Source: Blattamonas nauphoetae
Taxonomy: Eukaryota > Preaxostyla > Oxymonadida
NCBI GenBank assembly: GCA_033064195.1
Contig: JARBJD010000560.1
Location: 1-33,632 of the forward strand
DNA length: 33,632 nt
Direction: 5' to 3'
Below are positions 1 through 11,261 of this stretch, one piece after another. A program made the position numbers and the translations under genes. The notes below the pieces were generated by a model, which worked only from the letters and a program-made list of their open reading frames with translations, searched no databases and had not been told where the DNA came from. Positions within the stretch are counted from its first letter, which is position 1, and each line of letters opens with the position of its first letter.

Positions 1-2141
1 TACCTGAGACAGCTTTGATTAAGATAACTGAAGACAATCGGTCTGACACCCGAGACAGCTTTGATTAAGATAACCGAAGACAATCGGTCTGACACCTGAG
101 ACAGCTTTGATTAAGATAAATCGAAGACAATCGGTCTGACACCTGAGACAGCTTTGATTAAGATAACTGAAGACAATCGGTCTGACACCTGAGACAGCTT
201 TGATTAAGATAACCGAAGACAATCGGTCTGACAATCTGAGACAGCTTGATTAAGATAACCGAAGACAATCGGTCTGACACCCTGAGATGTTTTGATTAAG
301 ATAACCGAAGACAATCGGTCTGACACCTGAGACAGCTTTGATTAAGATAACTGAAGACAATCGGTCTGACACCTGAGACAGCTTTGATTAAGATAACTGA
401 AGACAATCGGTCTGACACCTGAGACAGCTTTGATTAAGATAACTGAAGACAATCGGTCTGACACCTGAGACAGCTTTGATTAAGATAACCGAAGACAATC
501 GGTCTGACACCTGAGACAGCTTTGATTAAGATAACTGAAGACAATCGGTCTGACACCTGAGACAGCTTTGATTAAGATAACCGAAGACAATCGGTCTGGA
601 TTACCTGAGACAGCTTTGATTAAGATAACTGAAGACAATCGGTCTGATAATCTGAGACAGCTTTGATTAAGATAACTGAAGACAATCGGTCTGACACCTG
701 AGACAGCTTTGATTAAGATAACTCGAAGACAATCGGTCTGACACCTGAGACAGCTTTGATTAAGATGAAGACAATCGAAAGACATCTGATGACACAGCTT
801 TGATTAAGATAACCGAAGACAATCGGTCTGACACCTGAGACAGCTTTGATTAAGATAACCGAAGACAATCGGTCTGACACCTGAGACAGCTTTGATTAAG
901 ATAACCGAAGACAATCGGTCTGACACCTGAGACAGCTTTGATTAAGATAACTGAAGACAATCGGTCTGACACCTGAGACAGCTTTGATTAAGATAACTGA
1001 AGACAATCGGTCTGACACTGAGACAGCTTTGATTAAGATAACCGAAGACAATCGGTCTGACACCTGAGACAGCTTTGATTAAGATAACCGAAGACAATCG
1101 GTCTGACACCTGAGACAGCTTTGATTAAGATAACTGAAGACAATCGGTCTGACACCTGAGACAGCTTTGATTAAGATAACTGAAGACAATCGGTCTGACA
1201 CCTGAGACAGCTTTGATTAAGATAACTGAAGACAATCGGTCTGACACCTGAGACAGCTTTGATTAAGATAACCGAAGACAATCGGTCTGACACCTGATAC
1301 AGCTTTGATTAAGATAAAAGACAATCGGTCTGACACCTGAGACAGCTTTGATTAAGATAACTGAAGACACCGGTCTGACACCTGAGACAGCTTTGATTAA
1401 GATAACTGAAGACAATCGGTCTGACACCTGAGACAGCTTTGATTAAGATAACCGAAGACAATCGGTCTGACACCTGAGACAGCTTTGATTAAGATAACCG
1501 AAGACAATCGGTCTGACACCTGAGACAGCTTTGATTAAGATAACTGACAATCGGTCTGACACCTGAGACAGCTTTGATTAAGATAACCGAAGACAATCGG
1601 TCTGACACCTGAGACAGCTTTGATTAAGATAACCGAAGACAATCGGTCTGACACCTGAGACAGCTTTGATTAAGATAACCGAAGACAATCGGTCTGACAC
1701 CTGAGACAGCTTTGATTAAGATAACCGAAGACAATCGGTCTGACACCTGAGACAGCTTTGATTAAGATAACCGAAGACAATCGGTCCACCTGAGACAGCT
1801 TTGATTAAGATAACCGAAGACAATCGGTCTGACACCTGAGACAGCTTTGATTAAGATAACCGAAGATAATCTGACACCTGAGACAGCTTGATTAAGATAA
1901 CCGAAGACAATCGGTCTGACACCTGAGACAGCTTTGATTAAGATAACCGAAGACAATCGGTCTGACACCTGAGACAGCTTTGATTAAGATAACCGAAGAC
2001 AATCGGTCTGACACCTGAGACAGCTTTGATTAAGATAACCGAAGACAATCGGTCTGACACCTGAGACAGCTTTGATTAAGATAACCGAAGACAATCGGTC
2101 TGACACCTGAGACAGCTTTGATTAAGATAACCGAAGACCGG
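1..2141. repeat. 46-bp satellite array, degenerate left edge
   Basis: About 46 tandem copies of a 46-bp unit that begins CACCTGAGACAGC and ends ATCGGTCTGA. Up to about 1550 two unit variants alternate, differing by C or T in GATAAC[C/T]GAAG, and small deletions and substitutions are scattered throughout (for example shortened units near 770, 1310, 1540, 1865 and 2138). From about 1560 only the C variant remains, with occasional indels. The unit contains a short inverted repeat, ACCGA-6 nt-TCGGT. It is not coding: 46 is not a multiple of 3 and every frame meets stops within a few units. This could be the older edge of a satellite, or poorly polished long-read sequence near a contig end. Confidence 0.95.
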
Positions 2142-5100
2142 TCTGACACCTGAGACAGCTTTGATTAAGATAACCGAAGACAATCGGTCTGACACCTGAG
2201 ACAGCTTTGATTAAGATAACCGAAGACAATCGGTCTGACACCTGAGACAGCTTTGATTAAGATAACCGAAGACAATCGGTCTGACACCTGAGACAGCTTT
2301 GATTAAGATAACCGAAGACAATCGGTCTGACACCTGAGACAGCTTTGATTAAGATAACCGAAGACAATCGGTCTGACACCTGAGACAGCTTTGATTAAGA
2401 TAACCGAAGACAATCGGTCTGACACCTGAGACAGCTTTGATTAAGATAACCGAAGACAATCGGTCTGACACCTGAGACAGCTTTGATTAAGATAACCGAA
2501 GACAATCGGTCTGACACCTGAGACAGCTTTGATTAAGATAACCGAAGACAATCGGTCTGACACCTGAGACAGCTTTGATTAAGATAACCGAAGACAATCG
2601 GTCTGACACCTGAGACAGCTTTGATTAAGATAACCGAAGACAATCGGTCTGACACCTGAGACAGCTTTGATTAAGATAACCGAAGACAATCGGTCTGACA
2701 CCTGAGACAGCTTTGATTAAGATAACCGAAGACAATCGGTCTGACACCTGAGACAGCTTTGATTAAGATAACCGAAGACAATCGGTCTGACACCTGAGAC
2801 AGCTTTGATTAAGATAACCGAAGACAATCGGTCTGACACCTGAGACAGCTTTGATTAAGATAACCGAAGACAATCGGTCTGACACCTGAGACAGCTTTGA
2901 TTAAGATAACCGAAGACAATCGGTCTGACACCTGAGACAGCTTTGATTAAGATAACCGAAGACAATCGGTCTGACACCTGAGACAGCTTTGATTAAGATA
3001 ACCGAAGACAATCGGTCTGACACCTGAGACAGCTTTGATTAAGATAACCGAAGACAATCGGTCTGACACCTGAGACAGCTTTGATTAAGATAACCGAAGA
3101 CAATCGGTCTGACACCTGAGACAGCTTTGATTAAGATAACCGAAGACAATCGGTCTGACACCTGAGACAGCTTTGATTAAGATAACCGAAGACAATCGGT
3201 CTGACACCTGAGACAGCTTTGATTAAGATAACCGAAGACAATCGGTCTGACACCTGAGACAGCTTTGATTAAGATAACCGAAGACAATCGGTCTGACACC
3301 TGAGACAGCTTTGATTAAGATAACCGAAGACAATCGGTCTGACACCTGAGACAGCTTTGATTAAGATAACCGAAGACAATCGGTCTGACACCTGAGACAG
3401 CTTTGATTAAGATAACCGAAGACAATCGGTCTGACACCTGAGACAGCTTTGATTAAGATAACCGAAGACAATCGGTCTGACACCTGAGACAGCTTTGATT
3501 AAGATAACCGAAGACAATCGGTCTGACACCTGAGACAGCTTTGATTAAGATAACCGAAGACAATCGGTCTGACACCTGAGACAGCTTTGATTAAGATAAC
3601 CGAAGACAATCGGTCTGACACCTGAGACAGCTTTGATTAAGATAACCGAAGACAATCGGTCTGACACCTGAGACAGCTTTGATTAAGATAACCGAAGACA
3701 ATCGGTCTGACACCTGAGACAGCTTTGATTAAGATAACCGAAGACAATCGGTCTGACACCTGAGACAGCTTTGATTAAGATAACCGAAGACAATCGGTCT
3801 GACACCTGAGACAGCTTTGATTAAGATAACCGAAGACAATCGGTCTGACACCTGAGACAGCTTTGATTAAGATAACCGAAGACAATCGGTCTGACACCTG
3901 AGACAGCTTTGATTAAGATAACCGAAGACAATCGGTCTGACACCTGAGACAGCTTTGATTAAGATAACCGAAGACAATCGGTCTGACACCTGAGACAGCT
4001 TTGATTAAGATAACCGAAGACAATCGGTCTGACACCTGAGACAGCTTTGATTAAGATAACCGAAGACAATCGGTCTGACACCTGAGACAGCTTTGATTAA
4101 GATAACCGAAGACAATCGGTCTGACACCTGAGACAGCTTTGATTAAGATAACCGAAGACAATCGGTCTGACACCTGAGACAGCTTTGATTAAGATAACCG
4201 AAGACAATCGGTCTGACACCTGAGACAGCTTTGATTAAGATAACCGAAGACAATCGGTCTGACACCTGAGACAGCTTTGATTAAGATAACCGAAGACAAT
4301 CGGTCTGACACCTGAGACAGCTTTGATTAAGATAACCGAAGACAATCGGTCTGACACCTGAGACAGCTTTGATTAAGATAACCGAAGACAATCGGTCTGA
4401 CACCTGAGACAGCTTTGATTAAGATAACCGAAGACAATCGGTCTGACACCTGAGACAGCTTTGATTAAGATAACCGAAGACAATCGGTCTGACACCTGAG
4501 ACAGCTTTGATTAAGATAACCGAAGACAATCGGTCTGACACCTGAGACAGCTTTGATTAAGATAACCGAAGACAATCGGTCTGACACCTGAGACAGCTTT
4601 GATTAAGATAACCGAAGACAATCGGTCTGACACCTGAGACAGCTTTGATTAAGATAACCGAAGACAATCGGTCTGACACCTGAGACAGCTTTGATTAAGA
4701 TAACCGAAGACAATCGGTCTGACACCTGAGACAGCTTTGATTAAGATAACCGAAGACAATCGGTCTGACACCTGAGACAGCTTTGATTAAGATAACCGAA
4801 GACAATCGGTCTGACACCTGAGACAGCTTTGATTAAGATAACCGAAGACAATCGGTCTGACACCTGAGACAGCTTTGATTAAGATAACCGAAGACAATCG
4901 GTCTGACACCTGAGACAGCTTTGATTAAGATAACCGAAGACAATCGGTCTGACACCTGAGACAGCTTTGATTAAGATAACCGAAGACAATCGGTCTGACA
5001 CCTGAGACAGCTTTGATTAAGATAACCGAAGACAATCGGTCTGACACCTGAGACAGCTTTGATTAAGATAACCGAAGACAATCGGTCTGACACCTGAGAC

Positions 5101-6130
5101 AGCTTTGATTAAGATAACCGAAGACAATCGGTCTGACACCTGAGACAGCTTTGATTAAGATAACCGAAGACAATCGGTCTGACACCTGAGACAGCTTTGA
5201 TTAAGATAACCGAAGACAATCGGTCTGACACCTGAGACAGCTTTGATTAAGATAACCGAAGACAATCGGTCTGACACCTGAGACAGCTTTGATTAAGATA
5301 ACCGAAGACAATCGGTCTGACACCTGAGACAGCTTTGATTAAGATAACCGAAGACAATCGGTCTGACACCTGAGACAGCTTTGATTAAGATAACCGAAGA
5401 CAATCGGTCTGACACCTGAGACAGCTTTGATTAAGATAACCGAAGACAATCGGTCTGACACCTGAGACAGCTTTGATTAAGATAACCGAAGACAATCGGT
5501 CTGACACCTGAGACAGCTTTGATTAAGATAACCGAAGACAATCGGTCTGACACCTGAGACAGCTTTGATTAAGATAACCGAAGACAATCGGTCTGACACC
5601 TGAGACAGCTTTGATTAAGATAACCGAAGACAATCGGTCTGACACCTGAGACAGCTTTGATTAAGATAACCGAAGACAATCGGTCTGACACCTGAGACAG
5701 CTTTGATTAAGATAACCGAAGACAATCGGTCTGACACCTGAGACAGCTTTGATTAAGATAACCGAAGACAATCGGTCTGACACCTGAGACAGCTTTGATT
5801 AAGATAACCGAAGACAATCGGTCTGACACCTGAGACAGCTTTGATTAAGATAACCGAAGACAATCGGTCTGACACCTGAGACAGCTTTGATTAAGATAAC
5901 CGAAGACAATCGGTCTGACACCTGAGACAGCTTTGATTAAGATAACCGAAGACAATCGGTCTGACACCTGAGACAGCTTTGATTAAGATAACCGAAGACA
6001 ATCGGTCTGACACCTGAGACAGCTTTGATTAAGATAACCGAAGACAATCGGTCTGACACCTGAGACAGCTTTGATTAAGATAACCGAAGACAATCGGTCT
6101 GACACCTGAGACAGCTTTGATTAAGATAAC
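2142..6130. repeat. 46-bp satellite array, homogeneous core (left block)
   Basis: Roughly 86 consecutive copies of the same 46-bp unit. On reading I found no difference between copies, unlike the mixed units to the left. The block ends inside a unit, after TTAAGATAAC, where a 540-bp element is inserted. The same unit phase resumes on the other side of that element, so this block and the one at 6671-9045 were one array. Perfect identity over so many copies implies very recent amplification or homogenisation, or assembly collapse and expansion of an unresolved repeat. Confidence 0.97.
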
Positions 6131-6670
6131 CAGGGTTGGGAGGCGTGAGTACTTTTAGGCTTATCGTGAGATCTTTTGACCTCACGATGAGATTTTTGGG
6201 TGAGATCAATCTCCTATTTAAGCGTATCAATTTCTTCAGTTATAGATTGTTGTCTCTCTCTGATTTTGAATATTTCATGACAAAAATGATTCCACTTCAC
6301 CCCTATTGACTTACTGTCCTGCTTACTGTCACAAAAACGGTTTGAGGACGCATCTTTCCCAGGTTAATTCATGAAACTGTACTTTCCTCATTCTATATGA
6401 ACTCGTATCTCACAAAAACAGTCTTATGATAGCCTTTTCATCTCTTTCCGCACGTGTATCCTCTTTTGAAGAACTTTTCAAGCTCTGTTAATGAGGATTC
6501 AACAGCTTCAATGGGCTTGTTTTGACTCAACATTATGATTGCATATTTTACTTTTGATAACGAAATTTGAGCAAACATAGTATTTTTAGAAGCTTTAAGA
6601 GTCAAATTGAAAGAAATCGGGAGGTGAGATCGAAAAACGGTGAGATCGGTCTGATCGAATCCCATGCCTG
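6131..6670. mobile_element. hAT-type non-autonomous element (MITE) inserted in the satellite
   Basis: A 540-bp unique insert interrupts the satellite. It is flanked by an exact 8-bp duplication, AAGATAAC (6123-6130 and 6671-6678). Its ends are short inverted repeats: CAGGGTTGGGAGGCG on the left against CAGGCATGGGATTCG read inward from the right (11 of 15 match). An 8-bp duplication with CAGG/CAGGG termini is the signature of the hAT superfamily. Removing the insert and one duplication restores the 46-bp unit exactly. Sub-terminal GTGAGATC motifs occur near both ends (about 6167, 6200, 6624 and 6640), as expected of transposase binding sites, and ATCGTGAG/CTCACGAT forms an 8-bp stem at 6163-6188. 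No transposase is visible; the minus-strand frame from the satellite into 6438-6670 ends without a recognised domain. Confidence 0.85.
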
Positions 6671-9045
6671 AAGATAACCGAAGACAATCGGTCTGACACC
6701 TGAGACAGCTTTGATTAAGATAACCGAAGACAATCGGTCTGACACCTGAGACAGCTTTGATTAAGATAACCGAAGACAATCGGTCTGACACCTGAGACAG
6801 CTTTGATTAAGATAACCGAAGACAATCGGTCTGACACCTGAGACAGCTTTGATTAAGATAACCGAAGACAATCGGTCTGACACCTGAGACAGCTTTGATT
6901 AAGATAACCGAAGACAATCGGTCTGACACCTGAGACAGCTTTGATTAAGATAACCGAAGACAATCGGTCTGACACCTGAGACAGCTTTGATTAAGATAAC
7001 CGAAGACAATCGGTCTGACACCTGAGACAGCTTTGATTAAGATAACCGAAGACAATCGGTCTGACACCTGAGACAGCTTTGATTAAGATAACCGAAGACA
7101 ATCGGTCTGACACCTGAGACAGCTTTGATTAAGATAACCGAAGACAATCGGTCTGACACCTGAGACAGCTTTGATTAAGATAACCGAAGACAATCGGTCT
7201 GACACCTGAGACAGCTTTGATTAAGATAACCGAAGACAATCGGTCTGACACCTGAGACAGCTTTGATTAAGATAACCGAAGACAATCGGTCTGACACCTG
7301 AGACAGCTTTGATTAAGATAACCGAAGACAATCGGTCTGACACCTGAGACAGCTTTGATTAAGATAACCGAAGACAATCGGTCTGACACCTGAGACAGCT
7401 TTGATTAAGATAACCGAAGACAATCGGTCTGACACCTGAGACAGCTTTGATTAAGATAACCGAAGACAATCGGTCTGACACCTGAGACAGCTTTGATTAA
7501 GATAACCGAAGACAATCGGTCTGACACCTGAGACAGCTTTGATTAAGATAACCGAAGACAATCGGTCTGACACCTGAGACAGCTTTGATTAAGATAACCG
7601 AAGACAATCGGTCTGACACCTGAGACAGCTTTGATTAAGATAACCGAAGACAATCGGTCTGACACCTGAGACAGCTTTGATTAAGATAACCGAAGACAAT
7701 CGGTCTGACACCTGAGACAGCTTTGATTAAGATAACCGAAGACAATCGGTCTGACACCTGAGACAGCTTTGATTAAGATAACCGAAGACAATCGGTCTGA
7801 CACCTGAGACAGCTTTGATTAAGATAACCGAAGACAATCGGTCTGACACCTGAGACAGCTTTGATTAAGATAACCGAAGACAATCGGTCTGACACCTGAG
7901 ACAGCTTTGATTAAGATAACCGAAGACAATCGGTCTGACACCTGAGACAGCTTTGATTAAGATAACCGAAGACAATCGGTCTGACACCTGAGACAGCTTT
8001 GATTAAGATAACCGAAGACAATCGGTCTGACACCTGAGACAGCTTTGATTAAGATAACCGAAGACAATCGGTCTGACACCTGAGACAGCTTTGATTAAGA
8101 TAACCGAAGACAATCGGTCTGACACCTGAGACAGCTTTGATTAAGATAACCGAAGACAATCGGTCTGACACCTGAGACAGCTTTGATTAAGATAACCGAA
8201 GACAATCGGTCTGACACCTGAGACAGCTTTGATTAAGATAACCGAAGACAATCGGTCTGACACCTGAGACAGCTTTGATTAAGATAACCGAAGACAATCG
8301 GTCTGACACCTGAGACAGCTTTGATTAAGATAACCGAAGACAATCGGTCTGACACCTGAGACAGCTTTGATTAAGATAACCGAAGACAATCGGTCTGACA
8401 CCTGAGACAGCTTTGATTAAGATAACCGAAGACAATCGGTCTGACACCTGAGACAGCTTTGATTAAGATAACCGAAGACAATCGGTCTGACACCTGAGAC
8501 AGCTTTGATTAAGATAACCGAAGACAATCGGTCTGACACCTGAGACAGCTTTGATTAAGATAACCGAAGACAATCGGTCTGACACCTGAGACAGCTTTGA
8601 TTAAGATAACCGAAGACAATCGGTCTGACACCTGAGACAGCTTTGATTAAGATAACCGAAGACAATCGGTCTGACACCTGAGACAGCTTTGATTAAGATA
8701 ACCGAAGACAATCGGTCTGACACCTGAGACAGCTTTGATTAAGATAACCGAAGACAATCGGTCTGACACCTGAGACAGCTTTGATTAAGATAACCGAAGA
8801 CAATCGGTCTGACACCTGAGACAGCTTTGATTAAGATAACCGAAGACAATCGGTCTGACACCTGAGACAGCTTTGATTAAGATAACCGAAGACAATCGGT
8901 CTGACACCTGAGACAGCTTTGATTAAGATAACCGAAGACAATCGGTCTGACACCTGAGACAGCTTTGATTAAGATAACCGAAGACAATCGGTCTGACACC
9001 TGAGACAGCTTTGATTAAGATAACCGAAGACAATCGGTCTGACAC
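6671..9045. repeat. 46-bp satellite array, homogeneous core (right block)
   Basis: About 51.6 further copies of the 46-bp unit, again without differences that I could see. It starts with the right-hand target duplication AAGATAAC of the inserted hAT-type element, in the phase in which the left block stopped. It ends abruptly: the last unit matches through GGTCTGACAC, and unrelated GC-richer sequence follows at once. The right edge therefore lacks the degenerate zone seen at the left edge of the array. Confidence 0.97.
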
Positions 9046-9310
9046 ACCACATCTCCTCCACCGTTGTATGCCCGCTGCTCACGACATCAGCCTCTCTCCC
9101 GTCACAACATTCAGCTTTATCATCATTTCTAACTCTTCTTGCTTCCTGTTCCACACAGTTCACCCAGTTCATGAGCAACGAAAGCAGTCTTGTCGTGCTC
9201 GCAGCGCTGGCCAAGATCGCGACTCAACTCCACCTCGCACAACCGCAGAGCATGTTTCGAACAGCTCTGAAGGGGGCTGATGATATTGCTGCCGATGGTG
9301 GGCAGAGGGG
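9043..9310 (+). pseudogene. Possible coding fragment truncated by the satellite
   Basis: Directly after the array a plus-strand frame is open from inside the last satellite unit to a TAG at about 9308-9310. Its second half reads MSNESSLVVLAALAKIATQL (from 9170) and continues with FRTALKGADDIAADGG, an alanine- and leucine-rich helical sequence with GC-rich codons, unlike the flanking noncoding DNA. I do not recognise the family; the pattern would fit a helical-repeat protein. No plausible start codon lies upstream, because the frame enters the satellite, so this would be a 3' gene fragment whose 5' part was lost or displaced by the array. A short coding-like run ending MRRDEFAQLI follows the TAG in the same frame, so a pseudogene stop or a tiny intron are both possible. 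Low confidence. Confidence 0.3.
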
Positions 9311-9623
9311 ATAGAATGGAAGAGACCATGCTCGGATGCGGAGAGATGAGTTCGCTCAGCTTATTTAGTCTTCAGAACCGGTTTCCCCTGCGAGAGATTA
9401 ATGACGATTGCGTTTTTGTCGTCGTATAGTGTTGAATGTTCATGATTGTTTTGAGTGAATTCAGCAACACTTCATTATCTTGTTTCATGTGTCAAAACGT
9501 AAATCTCGACATGAATATCAGCTACCTTGTCGATATGTCGTTCATAGCAAGCCATTTCCATCTCTAATGAGATCTGACCCTTTGAAGAATTCGTGAGTGA
9601 CACTGACCGACACTTTTGGCCGG
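9311..9623. other. Noncoding spacer
   Basis: No convincing gene, RNA or repeat is seen here. After a short coding-like tail the sequence becomes AT-richer with stops in all frames. The right part may include decayed downstream sequence of the surface-protein remnant at 9624-10355, since a minus-strand frame at 9542-9727 has a similar flavour, but I could not align it to the family. Confidence 0.5.
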
Positions 9624-10355
9624 TCAGCCATGCCTAGAAATTCCGACGAATGCCGTCGTGATTCCAGAAAATCCCAAAAATCCCGTTCCGTCCGCTCCTT
9701 CCCCCACTCCAATCCCATCGTGTCCAATGATCTGTTGGTTCTCCACTTTGGTGTTCAATATCGACAGGAAGATCCTTTCAGATCCTTCCAATCCACGGGA
9801 ATCGGACAAAACTGCTCCCATTCGGCCTGATTTTGAGTGGATCGCACATTTCGTGAGCGTGATGGATGTGTCCAAGTTCGAGAACTACTCCATCCTCTCA
9901 AGTCTCATCAATGGTCCCCAGCCACTTCGAGTGAACTCAATGTGTGATGCACGAACAACGGACGAGCAGCCCGAGATAAACAGCACGTCTGAGTATGACG
10001 TTTCATGGTCGAGCTCCATTCGTACTTGGGAGATGGATAATGATGCATTTCTGACAGCAAACAGGCGAGGTTGAATGATGTGTAGATTGGATCGTTGTCG
10101 AAAAGGCAATAACTGTTCATTTGAAGTTGGAGGTGCGAGAATGATTGTTGTGTCGTTCTGTCCATTCAACGACAGACATGATGACATCACCTCAAAATTC
10201 AAGCATGTCACATTGATATTAGGCAGCTGGAGGACATCATCAACCACATGAGAATTGTCCTTTCGAGCGAATGGTTGAAGAAAATCGGTGAGTCGCACAG
10301 TCCCAGAGGGAGGTGAAACGCCTGATATCAACAGAAAAATGAGTAGCATGTACAT
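9624..10355 (-). pseudogene. N-terminal remnant of a beta-helix surface protein
   Basis: The minus-strand frame starts at ATG 10355 with a clear signal peptide (MYMLLIFLLISGVSPPSGT). It continues with beta-helix-type text such as PRLFAVRNASLSISQVRMEL, which parallels the N-terminal region of the giant neighbour (LVVENSTIHISSIHFKQ). A TAG at 9885-9887 interrupts the frame, but the same frame stays open beyond it to a TGA at 9624. The second part (SDSRGLEG...LSILNTKVENQQIIGHDGIG) resembles residues about 240-275 of the giant protein (STDSRQHS...SSLISNVTSQIIQ). The family protein is thousands of residues long, so this is a gene reduced to its first ~240 codons, with one in-frame nonsense codon and everything downstream lost. 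It lies on the same strand, just downstream of the intact gene, as part of a tandem family cluster. A short secreted product of 156 aa cannot be excluded. Confidence 0.6.
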
Positions 10356-10558
10356 GGAGGGAGTTCGAATGATTGGGAAGGGGATTTGAGCCTCCGCTAA
10401 GGAATGGGTTTGTTTGAAACAGAGTATGGTTTGATCATTTCAACAAATCAAGACACTTTCTTTGGTAAGAATCCTGAGCGGATATTCAGCAATCACGACT
10501 TCTTGAATTTGTGACGGAATTATTTATTGGAAAAATGAGATCCATTCATGGAAAATGT
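10356..10558. other. Intergenic, 5' side of the N-terminal remnant
   Basis: No gene is seen. On the minus strand this is the upstream region of the remnant at 9624-10355. It includes an AT-rich AATAAATAATT stretch (about 10518-10530, minus strand) that could be part of a promoter or a polyadenylation signal, but no defined motif can be supported. Confidence 0.4.
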
Positions 10559-11261
10559 GATGTGGTAAAGTGGGTGTGTGTTGTGAAGAGCGAAATGAAT
10601 GAGTGAGGTCACACCAAGGAATATCCTTGTCAGAATCTCGTCCAACGGCGACCTGTCAAACACAGATCGCCGAAAGAAGAATACGAAGAAGTGATGGTCA
10701 AGACAGAAACGTTGAGAACACGACATGCGAAATGAGAGTCGATGAAGGACGTGATGTGAGAAGTGTCAGAGTGATGTGAAAACAAGAGTGTGGAAGTGAG
10801 AAGGAAGAAGGGGCGGGATGAAAGATAAATGATTGTAATAGATTCGAACACAAGACCTGCACGGGATGATCATTCGAGTGATGAGCGATGGAGAACGATG
10901 GTGATTGAAACGTGACTATCCTGGAAGATGTGGGGGAGGAAAATAGTGATTGCAGTTGTGACATCGGATCATTGTGAAAGTCCCCATTCCAGAAAAGTGG
11001 ATTGTGACAGTAAAGCGAGGTTGATTGTGTTGCTCGGTAATCCGTTTGTGTTGGTTTTGTTGAAGTGATGAGCAGAGAGAATCACATGAGATGTGATTAT
11101 TCTTCTGCTCGTTTCTCGTCTCAAGGGAGCCGAGAGTGGTTTGGCTGTGATAAAATGAAATGATAATTGTGTGTGATAAGAATAAATGATGATTGTGAGT
11201 GAGATGAGATCAAATGATAAGGGTGTGAGATGATATTTGTGAGGTTAAGGGATGAGGTGTG
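10559..11261 (-). repeat. 3' flank of the giant gene, duplicated at 25531-26256
   Basis: This stretch follows the giant gene's stop codon and is purine-rich on the plus strand (many GTGAG and GATGAG runs). It aligns with the 3' flank of the truncated copy at 25531-26256, but patchily and with many indels. The distal ~110 bp (10559-10670 against 25531-25642) is the best-kept block. Minus-strand frames here are shadows: most differences between the copies would change the amino acid. It is therefore noncoding paralogous flank, possibly a 3' UTR plus a downstream element. Confidence 0.7.

Noticed and set aside
19-1968. Short minus-strand reading frames inside the satellite
   Set aside because: They are products of the repeat sequence in shifting frames (46 bp is not a multiple of 3) and end at stops recurring in the unit.
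6438-6791. 117-aa minus-strand frame spanning the hAT-type element and satellite
   Set aside because: It begins in the satellite and crosses the element border; no domain is recognised, so it is a chance frame.
1-9045. CRISPR-like array
   Set aside because: The 46-bp units are directly adjacent with no unique spacers; it is a simple satellite.
9885-9887. TAG read as glutamine (alternative code, as reported in some oxymonads)
   Set aside because: The 3,649-codon gene uses only CAA/CAG for Gln with no internal TAA or TAG, and both long copies end at the same TAA, so the standard code fits better and this TAG is a nonsense codon.
10520-10726. 68-aa minus-strand frame downstream of the giant gene, similar in the second copy
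   Set aside because: Differences between the copies are almost all amino-acid-changing, so the conservation is of DNA, not of a protein.
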